From the NCBI GenBank assembly GCA_002340765.1, contig DDMS01000033.1, positions 30,093 through 94,092 on the forward strand: DNA of 64,000 bases, given 5' to 3'. Source of the DNA: Flavobacteriaceae bacterium UBA2540 (lineage in GTDB: Bacteria > Bacteroidota > Bacteroidia > Flavobacteriales > Flavobacteriaceae). How positions within the stretch are numbered: position 1 is the first letter of the stretch; each line of letters begins with the position of its first letter. The translations under genes were made by a program, and so were the position numbers. The notes below the pieces were generated by a model that searched no databases, was not told the DNA's origin, and saw nothing but the letters and a program-made list of their open reading frames with translations. Shown here piece by piece: positions 17,796 to 25,601 of this stretch.

Positions 17796-18353
17796 ATGAC
17801 ATATTCGAAACACCAAAAAGGCAAACTTTTAATTGCTGACCCATCAATATTAAATGACAATTCATTTAATAGAACAATTATTTTATTGACAGAACACACA
17901 CAAAATAATACTGTTGGATTTATTTTAAACAGACCTTTAGAATACTCAATCAATGATTTATTGCCAGATGTAAATTGTGATTTTTCAATATATCAAGGAG
18001 GTCCTGTTGAGCAAGATAATTTATATTTCGTTCACAAAGTACCTGATTTAATCTCAGAAAGTATAGAAATTAGTAATGGAATCTTTTGGGGAGGAAATTT
18101 TGAATCTCTAAAAAACGCTTTGAATAATGAGTTAATATCAGAAAACGATATTCGTTTCTTTTTAGGATATTCAGGCTGGACTAAAAATCAATTAGAACGT
18201 GAAATAAATTCAAAATCTTGGTTTGTTTCTGAAAATGATTATGAAAACATTTTTGCTACCAATGAAGAAATTCTTTGGAGAGAAAAATTACTTCAAAAAG
18301 GCGGAAATTACAAACTTTGGGCAAATGCACCTGGAGATATTCAACTGAACTAA
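17796..18353 (+). CDS. YqgE/AlgH family protein
   Basis: Protein of 185 residues (DUF179). Family marks are GKLLIADPSILNDNSFNRTIILLTEH at the N-terminus (the segment around P-S-L-x-D-x-x-F-x-R-T), VGFILNRPL, YQGGPVEQDNLYFVH and FLGYSGWTKNQLERE. AlgH was first linked to alginate regulation in Pseudomonas, but the molecular role of the family is unsettled. It is cytosolic, with no signal peptide. The stop overlaps the convergent aminotransferase gene by 4 bp. Confidence 0.9.
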   Translation: MTYSKHQKGKLLIADPSILNDNSFNRTIILLTEHTQNNTVGFILNRPLEYSINDLLPDVNCDFSIYQGGPVEQDNLYFVHKVPDLISESIEISNGIFWGGNFESLKNALNNELISENDIRFFLGYSGWTKNQLEREINSKSWFVSENDYENIFATNEEILWREKLLQKGGNYKLWANAPGDIQLN

Positions 18354-19183
18354 ATAGTTGTAATCTCTAAAATTTGTATACTTTTTTGAATTTTTTCTGA
18401 AAAATAAGTCCCAAATATTTTTTTCTTATAATTTGTAACTGGCTGAACTCCAATAATTGCATTTGTAATAAAAACTTCATCAGCTTTTTGAATTTCAAAT
18501 GGCGAAATTATGGTTTCTTCAATGCTATAATCAGAATTTTTTAAAATTATTTCAATTACTTTTTTTCGAATAATTCCCTTGATGCAACCTTCTGTTAAAG
18601 CTGGGGTTTTGATAACGTTTCCAGTTAAAATAAAAATATTTCCATTTGCAACTTCCACTACTCCTTTATTTTCATTGATTAAAACGCAATTATCTAACCC
18701 ATTTTCCTTAGCATAAATGCTCGCCAAAGTATTTAGCATTCTATTGGTAGTTTTCACTGTTGACAATAATCCAGAGTAATTATAAAAATCTTTAAAAAGA
18801 TCAATAGAATAATCTGACTTCGTTTGATAATTTAGCGTACTTACTTCAATTAAAAAATCAACTTCATTTGTAATTGGTGTGTAAAAACCCCCGTCTTTTC
18901 TATAGATATTCAAGCGAACTCTATAAAAAGTAGCATCATTATGAGTGGAAATTGTTTTTAAAATTTCTTGTTCAAGGTATTCTAAAGTGAATTTCAAAGG
19001 AATTTTCATACGCAACATTCTCATTGAAGACATCAATCTAAAATAATGATCTTCCCAAAAAATAACTTTTGTTTTTGTTGACTTTATCGTTTCAAAAAGC
19101 GCATCTCCATATTTAAAACCTCTGTTTTTAGAGGATAATTGAAAATTTTCCTCCACCAATAAATCTCCATTAAAATTCAACAT
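18350..19183 (-). CDS. class IV aminotransferase (IlvE/PabC/Dat fold)
   Basis: PLP enzyme of 277 residues. It opens with the fold-type IV pattern KYGDALFETIKS, has the catalytic lysine in VKTTNRMLN near residue 140, and the cofactor-phosphate segment VVEVANGNIFIL followed by TPALTEGCIKGIIR. This covers branched-chain aminotransferases, D-amino acid aminotransferase and aminodeoxychorismate lyase (PabC). The short length and lack of a typical IlvE N-terminus favour a PabC-like lyase or small aminotransferase; no pabB is adjacent to decide. Confidence 0.85.
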   Translation of the reverse strand: MLNFNGDLLVEENFQLSSKNRGFKYGDALFETIKSTKTKVIFWEDHYFRLMSSMRMLRMKIPLKFTLEYLEQEILKTISTHNDATFYRVRLNIYRKDGGFYTPITNEVDFLIEVSTLNYQTKSDYSIDLFKDFYNYSGLLSTVKTTNRMLNTLASIYAKENGLDNCVLINENKGVVEVANGNIFILTGNVIKTPALTEGCIKGIIRKKVIEIILKNSDYSIEETIISPFEIQKADEVFITNAIIGVQPVTNYKKKIFGTYFSEKIQKSIQILEITTI

Positions 19184-19284
19184 AAATTTCGTTTTTAGCG
19201 TTCTAAAAATAGCATAATTTTAAAGAATTTCAGCATAAAAAAATTCAGCAAAAACGGAGTTTTATAAATGATAAAAGTTGGGAA

Positions 19285-19668
19285 TTATGCTCCAATTGTG
19301 TGTCTTAATTCTTCAATCTGGCTTTCCCAAAGCTGTTTAGCTTCATCAACATCATCTTCATCATCAGCAAAGTCTGTAATAACTAACGAAACGTCGTTTG
19401 TTAGTGGATGTTCCTGAATTCGTATTTCAAAATAACTATCATCATCCTCGCTTTCCAGCCATTTAAAACGAATTCTTTCATTTGATTTTTTTATAACAAG
19501 TTCAGCTTGCTCTTCAACACCATCCCAAATAAAACTAAATATTTTACCTCTTGTATTTACTTTATCTGCAAACCACTCCTGCAAACTTGAAGGCGTTGAA
19601 ATGTATTGAAACAACATGCCTGGCGAGGCATTAATTGCTACTTCTAATTCGAATTTTACTTTATCCAT
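19285..19668 (-). CDS. START-like (SRPBCC) domain protein
   Basis: Cytosolic protein of 127 residues with a START/Bet v1-like pattern: FELEVAINASPGMLFQYISTPSSLQEWFAD at the start, a central W-containing FIWDGVEEQAEL, and a C-terminal helix WESQIEELRHTIG. It resembles the compact flavobacterial START-like family related to AHSA1-type proteins. The ligand is unknown. Acidic insert (DFADDEDDVDEA) before the last helix. Transcribed singly, between the aminotransferase and the divergent tRNA-Met gene. Confidence 0.8.
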   Translation of the reverse strand: MDKVKFELEVAINASPGMLFQYISTPSSLQEWFADKVNTRGKIFSFIWDGVEEQAELVIKKSNERIRFKWLESEDDDSYFEIRIQEHPLTNDVSLVITDFADDEDDVDEAKQLWESQIEELRHTIGA

Positions 19669-19731
19669 TTAACTTTACTTTGTTCGACAATATAGGTAAT
19701 AATTCTATTTTAAAAAAAAAAAATCACAATA

Positions 19732-19761
19732 TTGTGTATCTTTAAAATTGATTTATATTTG
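19732..19761 (+). promoter_or_regulatory. promoter of tRNA-Met
   Basis: TTG at 19732-19734 and TATATTTG at 19754-19761 are spaced by 19 bases, a full match to the Bacteroidota consensus. The mature tRNA begins 17 bases after the -7 box. Confidence 0.8.
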
Positions 19762-19778
19762 CACCCTCAAATAATTAT

Positions 19779-19852
19779 GGCGAGATAGCTCAGTTGGTTA
19801 GAGCGCAGGATTCATAACCCTGAGGTCCCGAGTTCAAATCTCGGTCTCGCTA
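19779..19852 (+). tRNA. tRNA-Met (anticodon CAT)
   Basis: Cloverleaf read by eye: acceptor GGCGAGA/TCTCGCT (terminal G-T pair), D-arm GCTC/GAGC, anticodon stem CAGGA/CCCTG with loop TTCATAA, variable loop AGGTC, T-arm CCGAG/CTCGG with loop TTCAAAT, discriminator A at 19852. CCA is not encoded. Whether it is the elongator, the initiator or an Ile-lysidine-modified tRNA cannot be settled by sequence reading alone; the wobble at pair 1-72 could hint at the initiator, but the anticodon stem lacks the initiator's three G-C pairs (the 29-31/39-41 pattern). Confidence 0.95.
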
Positions 19853-19860
19853 CAAGAACA

Positions 19861-19893
19861 AACCCTAACATATAAAGTGTTAAGGGTTTTTTT
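19861..19893 (+). terminator. terminator after tRNA-Met
   Basis: Imperfect stem AACCCTAACA/TGTTAAGGGTT with a 7-nt loop and one bulged A, followed by seven Ts. It lies 8 bases after the discriminator base of the tRNA. Confidence 0.8.
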
Positions 19894-19929
19894 AAAGGTT
19901 TTAGTGACTTAATTTCTCTACCCCATATC

Positions 19930-19959
19930 TTTTGCGTGAGGAAACTGCGTGAGGAACGA
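19930..19959 (+). repeat. tandem 11-bp repeat TGCGTGAGGAA, 13-nt period
   Basis: Two exact copies of TGCGTGAGGAA at 19933-19943 and 19946-19956, two bases apart, about 80 bases downstream of the tRNA-Met gene. A diverged version with the same period lies at 43648-43675 beside a decayed tRNA-Met copy. The layout is reminiscent of arm-type binding sites of tRNA-targeting integrases, which is an inference. Confidence 0.7.
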
Positions 19960-19968
19960 TTTTTCTTA

Positions 19969-20002
19969 ACTACCAAAAATAAGCCACCGGTATTGGTGGC
20001 TT
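19969..20002 (-). terminator. hairpin terminator downstream of the T9SS remnant
   Basis: Perfect 8-bp stem AAGCCACC/GGTGGCTT at 19981-20002 with a 6-nt loop; on the minus strand it is followed by a T-rich stretch (ATTTTTGG). It sits 22 bases after the stop codon of the T9SS sorting-domain remnant and so is probably that gene's original terminator. Confidence 0.65.
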
Positions 20003-20023
20003 GATTATAATAAGGGGTATGTT

Positions 20024-20179
20024 TTACTTCTTTATAAAACTTGTTGCACTTCTAACAAATACTTTTAAATAATAAATACCTTTCGATAATTTTTCTGGGT
20101 TGATAATTTTATTTCCTTCATCGAGATTGCCTTTTAAAATAACCTTTCCTAAAGTGTCTATTATGTTATAAGGTTGATT
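20024..20179 (-). pseudogene. orphan C-terminal T9SS type A sorting domain (gene remnant)
   Basis: A 51-codon open frame with no start codon, cut by an in-frame stop at 20180-20182. It reads NIIDTLGKVILKGNLDEGNK, then LSKGIYYLKVFV and ends FIKK followed by a stop at 20024-20026. This is the pattern of the type A C-terminal sorting domain (D-x-x-G-K-V, L-x-x-G-I-Y-x-L-K-V, F-I-K-x) that targets secreted proteins to the type IX system. The gene body it belonged to, normally hundreds of residues, is absent. Its own terminator hairpin is still present downstream. The remnant probably results from deletion or insertion beside the tRNA. Confidence 0.8.
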
Positions 20180-20345
20180 TTATCTTAAATGCTGGTTCGT
20201 AAATTTTTCTCTCGCCTTTCATAAATTAAAATTAATCTTTTTTCTCTTAACTTAAACTCCCAGCTAAATTAGTATATCCATTTATAAATTTTATTTAGGG
20301 TTGAGATTTTTTGAAAAGAAATTTTTAAATGATTTTTTTAAAATA

Positions 20346-20376
20346 AAAAAAGACTGTTCCTGAAAACAGTCTTTTT
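20346..20376 (-). terminator. bidirectional hairpin terminator downstream of lipA
   Basis: Stem AAAAAGACTGTT/AACAGTCTTTTT with a 7-nt loop; the A and T ends let it work on both strands. On the minus strand it follows the lipA stop by about 115 bases. Confidence 0.75.
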
Positions 20377-20491
20377 AAACCAACTAATTCAAATAATTTA
20401 CACAATGAAAACTAATAATAGATTTCTTTTTATGATAAACAATCATTGTGCCAAAATATATTTAAATTTTAAAAATTTAGGATTTTAACAA

Positions 20492-21361
20492 TTATTTTGC
20501 ATGTTTGTGCGCTTTATAAGAAGAACGAACCAAAGCCCCACTTTCAACATACATAAAACCCATTTCTAATCCAATAGTTTCATATTTTTTAAACTGCTCT
20601 GGTGTAATGAATTCTTTCACAGGTAAATGTTTTTTGGTGGGTTGCAAATATTGCCCAATTGTTAAGACATCCAATCCAACAGCTTGTAAATCTTTCATTG
20701 TCTCAATTACTTCGTCTTCAGTTTCTCCCAAACCAAGCATCAAACCAGTTTTTGTTCTCATGCCTTTTTCTTTCAGATATTTTAAGACTCCCAAACTTCT
20801 ATCATATTTTGCTTGAATTCGAACCTCTCTCGTCAATCTTCTTACTGTTTCCATATTGTGAGAAACCACTTCAGGATACACTTCGATAATTCGATCTATT
20901 TGCGAAGTATTTCCTTGAAAATCAGGAATTAAAGTTTCAAGAGTTGTAGTAGGATTTGCTCTTCTAATTGCGTCAATAGTTTCTGCCCAAATAATAGAGC
21001 CTCCATCTTTTAAATCATCTCTGTCAACAGAAGTTATTACTGCATGTTTGATGCCCATTATTTTTATAGAACGAGCTACTTTTTCTGGTTCATCCCATTC
21101 AACAGTCTCTGGCCGTCCAGTTTTTACGCCACAAAATCCACAAGAGCGTGTGCAAATATTTCCAAGAATCATGAAAGTTGCAGTTCCTTCTCCCCAGCAT
21201 TCGCCCATATTTGGACAACTTCCGCTAGTGCAAATGGTATTTAACTTATACTTATCAACAAGTCCTCTAAGTTCTGTGTATTTTTTTCCAACAGGAAGTT
21301 TTACACGCAACCAATTTGGTTTTTTTTGTCTTTCAGGAAGTGCTAAATTTTCTAACGCCAT
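20492..21361 (-). CDS. lipA: lipoyl synthase
   Basis: Radical SAM enzyme of 289 residues that inserts two sulfurs into octanoyl-lipoyl domains. It carries both cluster motifs: the auxiliary cluster set [12 protein letters not shown] (near residue 44) and the radical [11 protein letters not shown] (near residue 71). [12 protein letters not shown] and the C-terminal VRSSYKAHK, which includes the Arg-Ser-Ser auxiliary-cluster ligand serine, are both intact. Full length. The lpd gene at 49.6 kb uses lipoyl domains, but the two are far apart. A hairpin terminator lies downstream. Confidence 0.97.
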   Translation of the reverse strand: MALENLALPERQKKPNWLRVKLPVGKKYTELRGLVDKYKLNTICTSGSCPNMGECWGEGTATFMILGNICTRSCGFCGVKTGRPETVEWDEPEKVARSIKIMGIKHAVITSVDRDDLKDGGSIIWAETIDAIRRANPTTTLETLIPDFQGNTSQIDRIIEVYPEVVSHNMETVRRLTREVRIQAKYDRSLGVLKYLKEKGMRTKTGLMLGLGETEDEVIETMKDLQAVGLDVLTIGQYLQPTKKHLPVKEFITPEQFKKYETIGLEMGFMYVESGALVRSSYKAHKHAK

Positions 21362-21401
21362 TTAAATTTCTTTTGAAAATGCAAATTTACAAAGAAATGA
21401 A

Positions 21402-22622
21402 TTAAATACTTGTTAAAAACCAAATACTAAAAGCAATTAAAAAGAAAATTCCCATCAAACTTAATAGTTTTAAAAAAAACGTTGGATGATGCTCTTTTGG
21501 AGTATGTTTTCCTGTGATTAACAAATAATTTAAAATCGCGTAAAATGGCGCTGTTAGGAAAGATAAAATCGTTGCAATTTTTACCAAAAAACCCATATCT
21601 CCAATAAAAAATTTTAAAATAATAAAAGTTCCAATCAATAAAAAAACAATCCAAAACCAATAATTAAAAATTGTTTTTTGATCAAATAATAGTTTTGTTG
21701 AGATAGTCATTGCTCTTGGAGATGCATCAAGTGTGGTAATTGTAGTGCTAAACATTGTTGTAAATGCAGCAACTGCAATAAAAATATAAGAGAAATTTCC
21801 TAGGTTTTTGGTGTATAGTTGAATGAGTTGTGAAGCAAATTCATATCCTTTATTTGAGAAAGTTTCTCCTGATTTAAACATGACTAAAGCTCCTAAAGCA
21901 ATAAAACAAACTCCCATAAATAAAGTTCCAATATAACCAACATTAAAATCAAAAATAGCTTCTTTTGGAGTTGTTCTTGAAATTGATATTTTATTTTTTT
22001 CAACTGACCAAATCGAATGCCAAATTGAAACATCTACAGGAGCAGGCATCCAACCTAAAAATGCAATTAAAAAAGTAATTTCTATTGTTCCTGTTGGAAG
22101 TATTTGAGTAATTTCAAATGTTTCTTTTGAATTGAAAATGGCGACTAAAGCTGCAAATATTGAACTGATGGCAAGAACGATGACAATAAATTTCATCAAA
22201 TTATCAAGTAGTTTATATTTTCCAATAATAAGTATAAGAATACTGATAACTAACAATATAGAAGACCAAATTACTAAGTTATTTGTAAAACCAAATAGCT
22301 TTGAAGCCAAACCAGCAGTCACAATTGTAACAGCAGCTTGAATTGTAAACATGGTTACAAAATTTAAAATATAATAAACAGCAAGCACAGGTTTCCCCAT
22401 TTTTCGATAGCCATCTAACAAAGTTTCACCAGTTGCAGCTGTATATCTTGGTCCGAATTGGAAAAAAGGATATTTGAATAAATGTACTAAAAGCAATGCC
22501 CACAAAAGGCCAAATCCAAAATCAGCTCCAGCTCTTGTGGATTGCACCAAATGAGAAACGCCAATTGCAGCTCCTGCAAATAACAATCCTGGGCCAAAAG
22601 ATTGTAAAATTGATTTTTTCAT
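21402..22622 (-). CDS. Nramp-family transporter lacking the canonical metal-binding motifs
   Basis: Inner-membrane protein of 406 residues with about eleven hydrophobic segments and an Nramp-like start (SFGPGLLFAGAAIGVSHLVQ). Canonical Nramp manganese/iron transporters have DPGN in helix 1 and MPH in helix 6. Here the helix 1 position reads GAAIGVSHLVQSTRAG and the helix 6 position GWMPAPVDVSIW, so the usual aspartate, asparagine and methionine-histidine metal ligands are absent. The ion specificity is therefore open. It is translated just after the ECF sigma factor with no gap (22622/22623) and probably shares its operon. Confidence 0.82.
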   Translation of the reverse strand: MKKSILQSFGPGLLFAGAAIGVSHLVQSTRAGADFGFGLLWALLLVHLFKYPFFQFGPRYTAATGETLLDGYRKMGKPVLAVYYILNFVTMFTIQAAVTIVTAGLASKLFGFTNNLVIWSSILLVISILILIIGKYKLLDNLMKFIVIVLAISSIFAALVAIFNSKETFEITQILPTGTIEITFLIAFLGWMPAPVDVSIWHSIWSVEKNKISISRTTPKEAIFDFNVGYIGTLFMGVCFIALGALVMFKSGETFSNKGYEFASQLIQLYTKNLGNFSYIFIAVAAFTTMFSTTITTLDASPRAMTISTKLLFDQKTIFNYWFWIVFLLIGTFIILKFFIGDMGFLVKIATILSFLTAPFYAILNYLLITGKHTPKEHHPTFFLKLLSLMGIFFLIAFSIWFLTSI

Positions 22623-23186
22623 TTAAGATTTTTTTATAATCTCCGCTAGTAATTTTTTTGCACGCAATAATTTTACTTTAACATTACTAATTGGTTCTTG
22701 AAGTTGCTCAGAAATTTCTCTGTATGACATTTCTTGAAAGTAACGTAACTGTATAACTTCTTGATATTTAGGTTTTAGTTTCTTGATATCTCGTAATAAT
22801 TTTGCAAGATTTTGCTCACCAATAACAGTGTCTTCAGGAGTTGGATTTTCATCAGCAATTAAATGAACTCGCTCATCTTGTTCTTTGGTTATTTTTATGA
22901 ATAATGAACTATTTTGCTTCCGTAAATTATCAATATGAACATTTTTAGAAATAGCAATTAACCAAGTTTTAAATATATAATTTTCATCAAAAGTGGCAAT
23001 TTTGTCGAAAGCTTTTGAAAAAGTTTGTATGGTAATATCTTCAGATTCGTTCTCGTTTTTAGTGCGTTTTAATTGAAAATTATACACAGCAGACCAAAAA
23101 GTATCTAACAGAAACCGAAAAGCAGCTTGATTTCCGCTTTTAGCTTTTGATATTTGATTTTCAAGAATTTTAGAGTCTATTTCCAA
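22623..23186 (-). CDS. ECF-type RNA polymerase sigma factor
   Basis: Alternative sigma factor of 187 residues. Region 2 (FRFLLDTFWSAVYNFQ through ITIQTFSKAFDKIATF) and region 4 with the helix-turn-helix (YQEVIQLRYFQEMSYREISEQL) are both present. No transmembrane anti-sigma factor of the FecR/RseA type sits beside it, so its signal is unknown. It overlaps the upstream glycosyltransferase by 10 bp and abuts the Nramp-like gene, suggesting one operon of three genes. Confidence 0.92.
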   Translation of the reverse strand: MEIDSKILENQISKAKSGNQAAFRFLLDTFWSAVYNFQLKRTKNENESEDITIQTFSKAFDKIATFDENYIFKTWLIAISKNVHIDNLRKQNSSLFIKITKEQDERVHLIADENPTPEDTVIGEQNLAKLLRDIKKLKPKYQEVIQLRYFQEMSYREISEQLQEPISNVKVKLLRAKKLLAEIIKKS

Positions 23187-24277
23187 TGAGGTGGTTTTGA
23201 AGTCAAATTAGCCATAAATATACTCATTTGAATCAATAAAAAACTAATGTCTAAAAAAGGTAAAAAGTAAATGAGATTTTTTTCATCCAATCTTTTTGCC
23301 GAAATCCCAACAATTATATATTGAACTAAGAAATAACCCAACATGAATGATAGAATTATTTTATAAGGGTAAAAGAAGAATAAAACGATTCCAAAAACAT
23401 AAAAAAATAATTTTGAAAAGGTAAACAGACTTAATAAAAAACGATGTTTTGATTTGTATTTTTTTCTTAAAAAGAATTTTTTTCGTTGTAAAAAAAACCA
23501 ATCTGAAAGAGTTGAAAAATTTGCGGTTTCTACAAAACTATTTTTACTGATACAATACGTTGTATTTATTTCATTTGAAGCATCTTGAATAAATAAATCA
23601 TCTTCACCCAAATCTTGTTTCATGTGATTTATAAAACCTTTTGCTCTATAAAAGTCCTCTTTTTTGTAGGCTAAATTTTTTCCGTCAGCCATAAATGGTA
23701 TACCCAATTTTGTAAAATTTAGAAATTGAATTGCAGTTAAAAAATGGTAAAAACGAATTAAAAAATTAGCAATGTTTTTTTGTTTTTCAAAACTAGAATA
23801 CCCTAAAACAATTGTTTTTTCGTTTGAAAATTCCATACTCATCTCAGAAATCCAATGCTCAGAAATTGGTCTTGAATTAGCTTCAGTAAAAAGCAGATGT
23901 TCATATTTTGCAACTTTAATGCCTAAAGTCATCGCATATTTTTTACTTCCCCAAAAAGCTTCGTTATTTTCAACATTTACAATGTGAATATTTGAATGAA
24001 TTTTAGCAAATGAGTTGATTACTTTCTGAGTTCTGTCTGTTGAATTATTATCAATCAAAACAACTTCAAAATTTTTGTATTTCTGAGTTAAAATCGAAGG
24101 AAGAAAATTCCTTAGATTTTCAGCATTGTTTTTTGCAAAAATAATAACTGATATTGGAAAATCAGGCAATCTAATATTTTTTTTTTTGGAAAAAAGAATA
24201 TTTGAAAATAATAAATAATAGCTGACTTGAATGCCTGCAAATAATATAAAAATGTAGAAAACTACAGTTAAAATCAT
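23177..24277 (-). CDS. membrane-anchored family 2 glycosyltransferase
   Basis: Protein of 366 residues with an N-terminal membrane helix (about 3-24), a GT-A domain starting ISVIIFAKNNAENL, VVLIDNNSTDRT, and two or three C-terminal membrane helices. Transfers a sugar from a nucleotide-sugar donor to an envelope or polysaccharide acceptor. The usual metal-binding DxD is replaced by TEANSRP (about residue 132), so metal or donor handling may be altered. An LGEDDLF acid motif and a WFFLQRKK segment (QxxRW-like) remain. It begins 16 bp after the small cysteine-rich gene on the same strand. Confidence 0.85.
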   Translation of the reverse strand: MILTVVFYIFILFAGIQVSYYLLFSNILFSKKKNIRLPDFPISVIIFAKNNAENLRNFLPSILTQKYKNFEVVLIDNNSTDRTQKVINSFAKIHSNIHIVNVENNEAFWGSKKYAMTLGIKVAKYEHLLFTEANSRPISEHWISEMSMEFSNEKTIVLGYSSFEKQKNIANFLIRFYHFLTAIQFLNFTKLGIPFMADGKNLAYKKEDFYRAKGFINHMKQDLGEDDLFIQDASNEINTTYCISKNSFVETANFSTLSDWFFLQRKKFFLRKKYKSKHRFLLSLFTFSKLFFYVFGIVLFFFYPYKIILSFMLGYFLVQYIIVGISAKRLDEKNLIYFLPFLDISFLLIQMSIFMANLTSKPPHWK

Positions 24278-24292
24278 TGGAAATTCTTGGTA

Positions 24293-24496
24293 TTATTTAT
24301 GTTGAGGCTCGCTACAATTTTCAAATTCATCAGGCAATTTTCCACAAAAACTACAAGCAACTCCATCTTTATTTAACATTGGATTTTGACTTGCACAAGT
24401 TCCTGCAAATTTACCATCTTTTTTTGCCCAAATTTTTATTGCAATTCCTGCAACCGCAAATGTTAATAATCCTAAAGTAATGAGAAGTAATTTCAT
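24293..24496 (-). CDS. small cysteine-rich membrane protein
   Basis: Protein of 67 residues: a hydrophobic N-terminal segment (LLLITLGLLTFAVAGIAIKIW), then a short soluble tail with four cysteines in GTCASQNP, ACSFCGK and FENCSEPQ. The tail could bind zinc or form disulfides, depending on whether it faces the cytosol or periplasm. I do not recognise a named family; it is followed directly by the glycosyltransferase gene. The regular start, the hydrophobic anchor and the ordered cysteines argue that it is a real gene. Confidence 0.7.
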   Translation of the reverse strand: MKLLLITLGLLTFAVAGIAIKIWAKKDGKFAGTCASQNPMLNKDGVACSFCGKLPDEFENCSEPQHK

Positions 24497-24590
24497 ATTT
24501 TTTATTGTAAAGCAAAGATACTGATTATATAATAGTCAGTTAAAGTGAAAAATTTGATTTTTTTTAAAAATTACAAACTTTATTTTTAAA

Positions 24591-25601
24591 TTATTCAATG
24601 ATATTTACTTCAATTTCCAACTCAATTTCAAATTTCTCTAAAATTGTTTTTTGAATCATTTTTGCTAAGTTCAAGATTTCTATTCCAGAAGCATTTCCAT
24701 AATTGACCAAGACCAATGCTTGTTTTTCGTGAACTCCACAATTTCCAAATCTTTTTCCTTTAAATCCAGCTTGCTCTATAAGCCAACCAGCAGGAATTTT
24801 TAGCTCGGTTTCAGAAATTATATAACTTGGAATTGTCGGAAATTTTTTTTGTAAGTTTTCAAAATGTTTGACAGTAATCAGCGGATTTTTGAAAAAACTT
24901 CCACTATTTCCCAATTTTTTTGGATCAGGTAATTTTGATTTTCTGATTGCAATTACAGCATCAGAAATGTCTTTTAAATTCGGATTGATAATTTCTTTTA
25001 ATGACAATTCAGTTTCAATAGCGCCATAAGAGGTATGAAAAACATGATGCTTTTTTGTTAGTTTAAATGAAACTGAAATAATGATATATTTGTCTTTTAC
25101 TTCCTTTTTGAAAATAGAATTTCTATAATCAAATTTACATTCTTCATTTGAGAATGATTTTATTTTTCCAGTTTCAATCTCTAAAACAGAAACTTTTGTG
25201 ATGGTGTCTTTTACTTCAACACCATAAGCACCAATATTTTGCATTGGACAAGTGCCCACTTTTCCTGGAATTAATGATAAATTTTCTAAACCTCCATAAT
25301 TTTTATTCACACACCAAAGTACAAATTCATCCCAATTTTCTCCTGCATTTACAGTAACTTCAACAAAATTTTCATCTTCATTTTCAATCGAAATTCCTTT
25401 AATATTTATGTGAGTAACTAATTTTTCTATATCTTTTGTGAACAACATATTACTTCCTCCGGAAAGTAAAAACAACTCTTTTTCTTTGAACAAAAGTTGT
25501 TGTAATTCCTCCACTAAATTGATAGAGATAAAACGTTTTGCATTCACAGAAATACCAAACGTATTGTAATTTTTAAGTGATATGTTTTCTGAAATCATCA
25601 A
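24591..25601 (-). CDS. murB: UDP-N-acetylmuramate dehydrogenase (MurB, type I)
   Basis: FAD- and NADPH-dependent enzyme that reduces UDP-GlcNAc-enolpyruvate to UDP-MurNAc in peptidoglycan synthesis. The 336-residue protein has the FAD-binding segment LLSGGSNMLF and LSLIPGKVGTCPMQNIGAYG (the last G-A-Y-G is the conserved substrate loop). The catalytic serine region is GSFFKNP, and the type I MurB C-terminal domain is present. The usual GSVGGAPVQNIGAYG reads GKVGTCPMQ here, a small change in the FAD loop. Abuts the aminotransferase gene upstream (25602) without a gap. Confidence 0.95.
   Translation of the reverse strand: MMISENISLKNYNTFGISVNAKRFISINLVEELQQLLFKEKELFLLSGGSNMLFTKDIEKLVTHINIKGISIENEDENFVEVTVNAGENWDEFVLWCVNKNYGGLENLSLIPGKVGTCPMQNIGAYGVEVKDTITKVSVLEIETGKIKSFSNEECKFDYRNSIFKKEVKDKYIIISVSFKLTKKHHVFHTSYGAIETELSLKEIINPNLKDISDAVIAIRKSKLPDPKKLGNSGSFFKNPLITVKHFENLQKKFPTIPSYIISETELKIPAGWLIEQAGFKGKRFGNCGVHEKQALVLVNYGNASGIEILNLAKMIQKTILEKFEIELEIEVNIIE

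Noticed and set aside
20401..20450. Inverted repeat CACAATG/CATTGTG and a 27-codon ORF beginning MKTNNRFLFM
   Set aside because: The arms are only 7 bp with a 36-nt loop and no T-run; the ORF has no homology I can see. Could be part of the same scar but unsupported.
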